From NCBI GenBank assembly GCA_021292165.1, contig CM037877.1, positions 113,979,289 to 114,043,288 on the forward strand: 64,000 bases of DNA. The letters are read 5' to 3'. The DNA is from Shinisaurus crocodilurus. Lineage: Eukaryota; Chordata; Lepidosauria; Squamata; Shinisauridae. Below are positions 55,581 to 64,000 of this stretch, piece after piece (position 1 is the stretch's first letter; every line of letters begins with the position of its first letter). A model generated the notes under the pieces. That model had not been told where the DNA came from and searched no databases. It saw nothing but the letters and a program-made list of their open reading frames with translations. The position numbers were made by a program, and so were the translations under genes.

Positions 55581-55651
55581 CTTGTCACTGTCATCAGTAC
55601 AGATGTGGTCTTGATGGAACAACTGGCACTGGAAGGAAGCACCAACGCCCC
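55581..55651 (-). other. Weak candidate upstream RNF38 exon
   Basis: Seventy-one nt bounded by a strong acceptor (pyrimidine-rich ttctcactttccttgcag, with attaat upstream as a possible branch site) and a donor GACAAG|gtacag. In the frame needed to join the SEDSP exon it is open and reads GVGASFQCQLFHQDHICTDD SDK. I do not recognise this from known RNF38 isoforms, and the known N-terminal peptide does not match, so it may be an untranslated or lineage-specific exon, or chance. Confidence 0.2.
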
Positions 55652-56384
55652 CTGCAAGGAAAGTGAGAAGCAAATTAATACGTTTGAAAATACTAACAAT
55701 GCAACCATGCCTAGCTAACGTGACTCCTGTCCTTAAATATGATTCTTGGACAGGAGGCAGACATTTCTTCACAAAGTGCCAAAATACCTTCTCCAATGTA
55801 ACCATTTGCACTTGTTAGTTCCAATAAGATACACAAACATAAGTCAAGAGAGACTGTAGTGCAGCAGTATTGAGTTGTGTGAAACCCAGAATCAAAACCT
55901 TATTCAGAAAAAATGAAAGCTTACTGGATGAGTTCAGGCAAATGTCAGTCTCCCCCCTCCCCCGAGCTGTTACCAAACTAAAGCACAAGTATGAGCTTCT
56001 TAGAGGAAGGGTGTAATACAAATGTTAACAAATAACACAGAGAGATGCTTCTTCTGTGCTTCTCCAACTGCTTTGAATGTTTTAGCACTGACGACAGAAA
56101 ATTAAATATCTGCCAATCTCAATGTAATTACTTAGCATGGATAGCGCCAAAAAACACAATTCTGCCATTTCTCCTCCCAGTTAGCGTTTTGATAAAAAAT
56201 TATTCTCATATTTCCTATTTGTCATTTTCTAAGGAGTTTCTGCAATAAAACAGTGTGTGTGTGTTCTACATATAACAAAAAGTGTTTGCACTTTCCTTGA
56301 AGGAAATCAGTGGCGTACAACTTTAGTATACTTTGTAAGCACAGACATACTAAAGCTACTGGGTTGGAAAAACGTGTACTTTTC

Positions 56385-56452
<68 letters not shown>

Positions 56453-57990
56453 TTATTGTGGGGTAAACTGGTGTTTCTTAAAAATGAAATGTACGTATAC
56501 TTTCTGAAATGACTAAGCTGGCAATATGCAACTGCACTTTTGCATAGAATCAGCCCAGAGAGGTGTCACAATGATCCACACTGAAAACACATCATGTGCT
56601 ACAGGGCTATAATAGGCCGTTATTTACACCTTTTTGGTAATTCATGTCAGGTTAGGCACTCAATAGAGATCAAAAGTGTGGAAAAAGTATTGAAGATTGT
56701 AACCAGAACAGAAGAATGTTAGAATACTAAACACAAAACCTAAACACTACTCTCTTCTCTGCATTGCTTGCATTGCTATCAGCTAGTTTTGAAACTCCAT
56801 TATGTACTATGTTCACACCTTGAACACATACATACACTCACTCAGGTACAGAACATCAAATCCCAAAGCCATAAACATGAGAACTGCAGAAATATTACAG
56901 GCGTGACTAGAACTTATAAGCAGCCAATCAATGATATGGCTTCTTTGTACGGAATTAGTTCTCTAAATGTCCCATTATGACGGTATTATCTAAAAATAAA
57001 GTATTTTGATCTTCATATTCATAGGACCCACTCTGTCACCGAAGGGTTTGTATCCATGCTGGTTCCCTCAAACACTACAGATTAAATAAAGTGATAGAAC
57101 CACCTAATATCAAAGCACAGAGTTCCAAATCACACCAAGCTCTAAGTGTTAAAAAGTCACTCTTTGCACTTTAAATACCGGTACTTCTATCTGAAAAGGG
57201 TTCTCTGTGACTTGAAATCTTGCACTCCCGGAACATTAGACAAGGTGGAAAAAGTATTGCCTCAGTTGCTCTGCATTTTTGCCTTCCACTGCAATTAATT
57301 TCAGGTATTTAAAAAAAAAAAAATTAAGCCAAAATGTTACAGAAGAAACACAATGAAGTGCTAAAAAAAAACCCCTCTTCATCCATTCCTCCTCCACCCA
57401 TACACTTAAAACGCCACAGTAGCCCATGAAGCTGAAGTACAGCTTGTAGAAGCTTCCACAGCAATTGCTTCCAGTCCTATTATGCCACAAGAATTATCAT
57501 GGTTTGGAGTTCCATATACTTCCCTTCTTCCTCTCACTGTTCTCCTCCCCGCTCCTTTCCCTCCCTGATCAGCATGAAGTATGGAAAACAGTGTTCTGTT
57601 ATGAAGCCACTGCTCTGCATTCAGTAAAAACATGTCGAGCCCTACCCAATACTTGGCCTCTGCATGCTGTTTGTTCATGGACCATAGCCAGTTCACATCA
57701 TTTGAAGCCTGAGTCACCTCCCTAGCAAACTAGCAGGCTTTACCACAGCTACTGGGACATAGTTCTTGTCCTGGCTGCACAAAATACACCGGCTGGGACA
57801 AGATGAGCTGCTTCAGGCAAGCCCAAGAGCTTGCACATGTCCAATAGGATTTTTGCCCTGTCTTTCTTCAACAGTTTACTCCCATTCCATATCACAAGCA
57901 GGTTTTGAAAGTCCCCTCAGTATTCAAAACACAACTAGATGTGTAACAGAGAGATCCAGTTTGAGAAACAGAAGTTCAAAGACTCCTAGG
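55652..57990. other. Upstream intron, microsatellites only
   Basis: Holds the (GT)n/(CA)n tract at 56390-56450 and an A run at 57308-57322. No exon or TE seen. Confidence 0.45.
56390..56450. repeat. (GT)n-(CA)n palindromic microsatellite
   Basis: About 14 GT units (56390-56418) are followed, after TTTATA, by about 14 CA units (56423-56450). The two halves are complementary and can fold into a hairpin. Confidence 0.95.
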
Positions 57991-57994
57991 TTTC

Positions 57995-58128
57995 CAGGTT
58001 CTCCAACCTTGGGTCCCCAGATGTTTTTGGCCTACAACTCCCAGCATGCCCCAGCCAGCTATGCTGGCTGGGGCATGCTGGGAGTTGTAGGCCAAAAACA
58101 TCTGGGGACCCAAGGTTGGAGAACGCTG
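57995..58128. mobile_element. Palindromic hAT MITE with perfect 61-bp arms
   Basis: Same family as 49146-49319. Arms 57999-58059 and 58063-58123 are exact complements around a 3-nt loop (tat). The outer bases differ (CAGGTTCTCC against GAGAACGCTG). The right flank ctctagat fits the family's TSD pattern, but the left flank does not match it. Confidence 0.9.
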
Positions 58129-58736
58129 CTCTAGATACTGGCCACTGTGTCGTGAGAGGTGCGATTTGATGTCTTTTACAAATGAATGTTGAGGCTTTCC
58201 TATTCAGAATACTTAACATTTTTTTTACATGCAGGTTACAGGAAGCTAGTCTGCCCTTATGGTTAAGCAAGTTCCTTGTCATATTAGATTCCTACTTTCT
58301 AACTAGATTCTGAATGTGAGAGAATACATGTGTGTCATTGAAATACATCTATGTCTCAGAGTGAACTGGAACAAAGAAATACCGTAACGGCAGCGAAACT
58401 GAAGGTGCCCCAAGTTACAACCTCAGTGGAAGAGAGTTGAACTCTGCTGTGGATGGGTGATTGTCAGCACATCATGCTCATTTCTTTGGGTTGCTAAAAT
58501 TAGTGTGTCAACAGTTTACAGTACCTTTCCCACCCTTAAATTTAAACAATGTAAGGGAAGTACATATGTATTCCAATAAAATTTTCTACATAATATAACA
58601 TTTATATCATATTAAGTGTGTATTAATATTTCAGATCATATACGTGGTGTATTTGGACAAAACATTGACACGGGGTACTTTTCTTCAGCTTTGTTTACTA
58701 AATACAAGTAAAATAAACATGCTAAATTAGATCTCT

Positions 58737-59340
58737 CTAGGGCAGGGGTGAACATCTTGTGCCCCCCCAGATATCAATGGCGCATGGTCTGTGCATAATA
58801 CAAACTTCCTACCCCATAAGTATGGTTTAAGTTTGCTTATAGCCCAGTTAGGTAGCCAATTATTCTCTTGCTCATCCTCTTTAATTGCATGCAGTACCAA
58901 ATTAGCTCTGTTGTTATACGGTTTTAACATATTGGTATGCACCAATTTCCTGAGTCCATTTTCCATTTCAATCAGACAATTTACATTATTTTGCCTTTCT
59001 AAGACATTTCATTTGCAATTTATTTCCTTTTACTGTCCTCAACATTAACTAACACCTGATCTCCTGGTGTATAATGTCTCTCTCATGCCTGAACATCTGC
59101 ATTGGCTCTTTGGGCACTTACAATTGGAGGGGTTTGCAATAGGGTTAGGGTGGGGTGGGTGTGTACCGGATCAGCAAAGGTGAGCGGAGATTGGTGTGTC
59201 ATGGGGGGAATGTAACCAATGTTGTGTTGAATTCCTATGCTAGTAAATACCCATTTTCCCACTTGAGGTACTTTCAGATGGACAGCCCCTGGCCTATCAC
59301 TACCAATCAAAAGACATTGTGCTGGTATTCTGTCTTTCCC
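58737..59340 (-). mobile_element. Degraded gypsy-type LTR retrotransposon fragment
   Basis: On the minus strand TPGDQVLVNVE and RKLVHTNMLKPYNN resemble the integrase C-terminal region of Ty3/gypsy elements, and LKPYLWGRKFVLCTDHAPL is the RNase H start (TDHAPL motif). The two lie about 40 codons apart with the integrase-like part first, so the fragment is rearranged or internally deleted. No LTR was identified. Confidence 0.65.
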
Positions 59341-59476
59341 TCCTTAACAGATTTTTGTGGTAAGAAAAAAGTCAGAAGAAATGGAGGGAAAACATGGGAG
59401 GAATGCAAATGGGAGACCACGTCATCTGGACAACCTGTAGAATTCAGTCGAGGTGTGAGAATGTATATGTCCTCTA

Positions 59477-59708
59477 CCAGTGTGGCGTAGTAGTGAGAGT
59501 GTTGGACTGGGACTCGGGAGATCCGGGTTCTAGTCCCCGCTCAGCCATGGAACTCACTGGGTGACTTTGGGCCAGTCACTGACTCTCAGCCTAACCTACC
59601 TCACAGGGTTGTTGTGAGGATAAAATGGAGAGAAGGAGGATTATGTAAGCCACCTTGGGTTCCTTGCAGGAAAAAAGGCGGGGTATAAATATAATAAATA
59701 AATAAATA
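59477..59708 (+). mobile_element. tRNA-derived SINE, complete
   Basis: CCAGTGTGGCGTAGTAGTGA GAGT (A-box, one substitution against 45.1 kb), GGTTCTAGTCCCC (B-box), GCCTAACCTACCTCACAGGG, GGCGGGGTATAAATATAATA and (AAAT)n. Confidence 0.9.
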
Positions 59709-60055
59709 CCCATGCAGGTCTGTCAGACTGCCTGGGAAGTAACCATGCCTGTGCCATTTGACCCTGCAACACTGGTGCACGTACTTCCTGAGCAATCTGA
59801 TAGACTCACTGTTTAAACATGTTGTAAAACAGGTGGCCAGTCCACAGCACAGATTCCTCAGGAGCAATGCACATTGATAAGAGAAGGAAGGTCTCTGGCA
59901 ATGATACTGCTGCTGCTCCCTAATCATTCGAAGGTACCTGGGAGATGTATAAGTAGCCTAGTTCACACTGGAGTGGCATCTGGTCATACTTTGGACTTGG
60001 CTTGTGACAACCTTGCGAAGACAGGTCACTACTGGTTTAAGACAATAATCTAAGC

Positions 60056-60191
60056 CAGGGCTCTCCAACCTTGGGTCCCCAGATGTTGCTGGACTACAGC
60101 TCCCAGAACCCCTTGCCATTAGCCATGCTGGCTGGGAATGCAGGGAGCTGTAGTCCAGCAACATCTGGGGACCCAAGGTTGGAGAGCCCTG
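60056..60191. mobile_element. 136-bp palindromic hAT MITE, left member of a double insertion
   Basis: CAGGGCTCTCC ... GGAGAGCCCTG with TSD atctaagc at 60048-60055 and 60192-60199. The right TSD is also the left TSD of the next element. Confidence 0.93.
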
Positions 60192-60199
60192 ATCTAAGC

Positions 60200-60347
60200 C
60201 AACCTTCCCCAACCTGGCACCCTCCAGATGTGTTGGACTATATAAACCTTGTTAACCCCAGTCAGTATGGCCAATAGCTATGCTGGCTGGGGGATTTTGG
60301 GGGTTGCAGTTCAACACATCTGGAGGGCACCAAGTCGGGGAAGGCTG
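60200..60347. mobile_element. 148-bp palindromic hAT MITE of a second family, right member of the double insertion
   Basis: CAACCTTCCCCAACCTGGCA ... GGGGAAGGCTG with TSD atctaagc at 60192-60199 and 60348-60355. Same family and same length as 7676-7823. Confidence 0.92.
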
Positions 60348-60355
60348 ATCTAAGC

Positions 60356-60876
60356 TATAACTTTGTATAGTTCAGGCAAGAGAAGATTATCCTCCTTAAA
60401 TATCCTCAAAAATTTCCCTTGCGTTCAGATAGGGTAAGATTATTAGCTTTTCAATTAAAGTCAGGGTTCACTTTCCAGATGCCCAATCCTATTGATTGAC
60501 TTAAACTACCGTTGTACTAGCCTTGACTTGCACCAGTGAAGCTGAAGTGCAATCCTTTGCCTGGAAGTAAAACAGGTGGCTGGCCACGAAATAGTACATC
60601 AGAGTGAGAAGAAGGATTCAGGATAAAGAAGAGGTACCTTTAAAATATAACCTGACCTAAGCCCATCTATAGCACTGGGCATAAATTGAAATTAATATGA
60701 TTCACATTAATTTGGAAACCAGAATTCTAACTGGAAATAATAAACATATTCCTGCCCCCTCTGCATTATAAACCTGGTTGCAAGAAAATTGAGGTTTTTG
60801 AAGAGAAGGATGATTTGCCTCATGTTGACAAAAGTTTCACCAGTTCATGTATCTAATGAAGCAGGCTCTGGTCAAT
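60356..60876. other. Upstream region, nothing identified
   Basis: AT-rich, no gene or repeat ends. Confidence 0.45.
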
Positions 60877-60951
60877 GAAAACTTATGCCACAATAAACAT
60901 GTTAGTCCGTAAGCCTTACGGACTAACATGTTTATTGTGGCATAAGTTTTC
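60877..60951. repeat. Perfect 37-bp inverted repeat with 1-nt spacer
   Basis: Arms 60877-60913 and 60915-60951 are exact complements. The sequence (GAAAACTTATGCC, ATGTTAGTCCGTAAG) is related to the repeat motif at 31903-31990. Confidence 0.95.
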
Positions 60952-61030
60952 AGCGTAAGGTGTGTCACAAGGCTCTTAGTTGTTTTTGCATCAATGCATT
61001 TTGTTTCAAGAGTCAAACTTCGCATGCAGT

Positions 61031-61061
61031 GTTGGTGTGTGTGTGTGTGTGTGTGTGTGTG
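61031..61061. repeat. (GT)n microsatellite
   Basis: Uninterrupted GT repeats. Confidence 0.93.
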
Positions 61062-62200
61062 TAAGCACACTATATGCCATTGAACTGGTATTACGTTAGG
61101 GCTCTGACCATATTCTCCACTTCTGCCTTCAAGGACAGAAAGAATGAAACTGTCATATATGATTTTGGAGGTCTTTTACTACCCAAAGTCATATTCAGAA
61201 ACACCTTGGGTAGTAAAATGTCCCCAAAACAAAGCCATGTGTGTGATTACAGAAGAAGTGCACTTAATTCTGCTTTTGTATTGTGGGACATTTTTTATCT
61301 CAATACTTCCCATTGGCTAGGACTAAAAAGCACCCCAAAGGCAAAAACAAATAGATCCCCCCCCCCCCGGCTCTTTTTGGTTTTCAGAAAAATAACTTTG
61401 TATGGGCACTTAAATCTGCTTCTCTGGATCAGATTTTGTTGGGAAAACGTTGCCCCAACATGTTACATTACCCAAAACCAAGGATTCAGTTGGATTTGTG
61501 AGGATACTTTTTGTTCTAGGTACTTTTTGTGAACAGAAAGAAAACTGTATATGGTAAGTGGCTGAAATTTGGGGACGTTGTTTACTACCATACATGTGAC
61601 AATCTCCTAGGTGCACTACATTGTAGACCTACATCTGTGTAAATTCTGCAGTAAAAGTGCACCTGGGGTAGAATTTACCCCACATTGTTGATTGAAGGTC
61701 AAAGCACCCCTCCTGTGTGCGCTTCCTAAAAGGGGGGGTATTTGGGGCTATACAAGCATCTTATTTATGTTTGCAAATCATGTGAACATGTGCAGTTTGC
61801 AATTGCAAATGTGAGCAAGAATATCTTTTCAGAAACTTTAGCAAGTACTGAATTTGCGTTCAAAAAATGTGCACTCTTAAAAATGTGCACTCTTTAAAAA
61901 ATATTGCATTTTTCCAAAAATGTGCATTTTCATGCTTTATGGGGGAAAGTGCACATTTTGGTGTGCTCCTTTAAAAAATGTGCATTTTCCCAGTTCAAAA
62001 TGTGCACTTTACCCGTTTGAACGAAACAAGAATAGAGTGCAATCGAGCATGGGAAGCGAGGCGAGTTTTAAGGTAGTGTTCGTAGAATCTTGGCGATCAC
62101 AAAAATCACTTGTTCACCCTCATCCCTACGGCTCCTTTATATATGGCTGAGTGGAATAAGTGGTTTGCCTCTATCCAATACAAAGAAGGTGTACATATAG
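61062..62200. other. Upstream region with AATGTGCAC repeats
   Basis: 61860-62010 holds at least six copies of AATGTGCA or its complement in both orientations. 61188-61218 has an imperfect hairpin (TTTTACTACCCAA / TTGGGTAGTAAAA). C run at 61348-61358. No gene. Confidence 0.5.
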
Positions 62201-62274
62201 ATTCATAGATTCTAGAGTTGGAAGGGGCCTACAAGGCCATCGAGTCCAACCCCCTGCTCAATGCAGGAAACTAT
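62201..62274 (-). mobile_element. CR1-type tail fragment (5S-SINE or CR1)
   Basis: GAGTTGGAAGGGGCCTACAA GGCCATCGAGTCCAACCCCC TGCTC is the reverse of the shared tail. The head is missing, so parent family is undecided. Confidence 0.85.
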
Positions 62275-63811
62275 CAGGTCTTCTCTCAAGAGAGAACAGC
62301 GCAAGCAAAGTTTAAGTCTTTTGAATTAAGGGGCGAATTTGAATTAAGGGGGGGGAATCAAAGGCAGTGAGCTACATTAGGCATGGTCAAGCACTTGCAT
62401 GCTTTTGAACAGCAGACCCTCATTTCATACCACAAACTACCTTGGAAACTACCTTCTATATGATATGGGGTGATTGCTGTTTGCGAAACCAAACTCCCCT
62501 TGGGTATACATATATACAGCAGTTATTCAGTTCTGTGGATACAAAATGTATTTATTTTAGTGCTCCGTCTTTCAAACACACACACACACACACACACACA
62601 CTACTGTGGAAGTCACATCTATGTACAATATGACCAATGTATTATGCCACTCTAAACTGGATTATCAACTTTTTCTGCTCACCCATTCTTAAATAATTTT
62701 TTTCTCCACTTAATATTTTAAACTTTAACAAACTGCCACTTTTAATAATGGTAAAATAAACAACTGCCAGAAAACTATTTCCTGTACTCCAATTAATCTT
62801 TCCCTCACCTCAAATGCTGTCACAAACCCACAGAGGAGACTCTTCTAATAAAGAAGTATCCTAGTCATGGCCCAGGCAAAATATGCTGTAACAATAGCAC
62901 AGCTCAAAACAGGAAACTGACAATTATTATTATCAGAACACACAGGCTTCCATTCTAACGTGTATAACGTTAGCTCAGAGGGACTCTAACGTTGTCATAG
63001 CAAGTCAACCCTATTCAGCAAACAAGCGACAAACCTTCCCAAATGTAGGAAACTAGAATTGCTTCACAGGCAATTCCCCCCCCCCCCCAAAGCAGACATG
63101 GGGTCTGGTGTATGAGGAACAGCAAGGTATTCTGAATGGTCAGAGAACAGTCTAGCAGAGCAAGGATAGAGGAATGGGTATTCAGGCAAGTGCTGGTGTA
63201 GGGAAGAAGAAATGGGTGATGGCAAGAACTGGGGTGGGCACTACTCTATTTGCAAACATGCTTTGTTTCAAATTATTGACATCTACTTGTTTCCAGCCCC
63301 AAAGATCACTTCAAAAAACTTATCTGCAGTGCAGCCTTTGGAATGAGACATTCAACACGTTGAACTGCTTTACAATCCCTTATTTGTGACAACCTTGTAA
63401 CTCCTTGCATGTACAATTTCTATGCAAGAGCTGTACAAATAGCATTCCCAATGCACATCAGTCCCTTATACAAAGCTGTTAGGATGGGGGAAGAAAAAAA
63501 CAAAACAAAATAATTTAAAGTATTATAAAAAGGGAGATGTGTCAACAGTAGAAAACTACATCCTCAAAATCTATTTGTGTGCCAAAAACAAAAACAAAAC
63601 AGAAATCCTTTGGAAAGCTATGTTGAATGGGACCTTTTTAACATTTAAAAATCTTGCCTTCCTTGTCATTTAACAAAATCAAGATGCAAAACAAAATTAT
63701 ATATCTACTCTGTACATGCCAAGCATGGTCTTTGAATAAAATCAATTTGTTTTGGATCTGCAAGACAAGCATCTTAAAGTTAGCAGTTCCGGGTATACTT
63801 TTTACTATGCA

Positions 63812-63845
<34 letters not shown>

Positions 63846-63856
63846 TTTTCTTCTTG
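62275..63856. other. Upstream region, microsatellites only
   Basis: (CA)n at 62576-62600 and 63816-63842; C run at 63077-63088. No exon found. Confidence 0.45.
63816..63842. repeat. (CA)n microsatellite
   Basis: Uninterrupted CA repeats. Confidence 0.93.
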
Positions 63857-63859
63857 CTA

Positions 63860-64000
63860 CCGTGTTTCCCCGAAAATAAGACCTACCCCGAAAATAAGAC
63901 CCAGTGTCTTATGACTATGTTCCAGAAGAAGATGACATGACTGTATTTGAATAAATGTACGGTATATTTTTGTACATGAATAAATGTAGACTGTTGTACA
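63860..64000. mobile_element. Mariner-type MITE, cut by the window end
   Basis: ACCGTGTTTCCCCGAAAATA AGAC is a common reptile DNA-transposon terminus; CCCCGAAAATAAGACC is repeated in tandem (63868 and 63886). The opposite end is not in the window. Confidence 0.6.

Noticed and set aside
26159..64000. The N-terminal RNF38 exon of the long isoform
   Set aside because: I looked for the acidic and aromatic residues of that peptide next to a donor on the minus strand and found no convincing match. It is probably outside the window.

Overview
This is vertebrate nuclear DNA, most probably from a squamate reptile. It has widely spaced GT-AG exons of one conserved gene, no bacterial-style coding density, CR1 LINE pieces, many palindromic hAT MITEs with 8-bp target-site duplications (TSDs), TA-flanked mariner/pogo-type MITEs, tRNA-derived SINEs resembling the Sauria type, and SINEs whose heads derive from 5S rRNA.

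The only gene I can identify is RNF38, on the minus strand. It encodes an E3 ubiquitin ligase with a RING-H2 finger. Ten coding exons run from 26158 down to 6905. They total 1383 nt (460 codons plus stop), every junction keeps the frame, and they cover the protein from the conserved SEDSPSPKRQR segment to the C-terminal CRADASEVHRDSE. The N-terminal ~54 residues of the long isoform were not found and probably lie upstream of the window. A shorter isoform could start at the MRPWEM methionine in the 5'-most exon present. A roughly 4.5 kb 3'UTR probably follows the stop, ending near 2390 after an AATAAA on the minus strand at 2405-2410; it carries four palindromic MITE-like insertions. One intron uses a GC donor. 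One coding exon has a partial, diverged duplicate 1 kb away in the adjacent intron.

Layout: 1-2390 is downstream flank with two hAT-type elements. 2390-6904 is the 3'UTR. 6905-26158 holds exons and introns, with a degraded CR1, several LTR-like or TIR repeats and a ~1.5 kb repeat family of unknown class. 26159-64000 is upstream intron or 5' flank with no confidently identified exon (one weak candidate at 55581-55651). This last part is a layered record of transposition: a 1.75 kb retroelement inside a CR1, a solo LTR, a mariner-type MITE inserted in a relative, and two hAT MITEs that used the same 8-bp site in succession. It also holds three perfect or near-perfect palindromes.

No rRNA or tRNA gene, CRISPR array or prokaryotic system is present. 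Family names for repeats rest on termini, TSDs and motifs, not on a library search.
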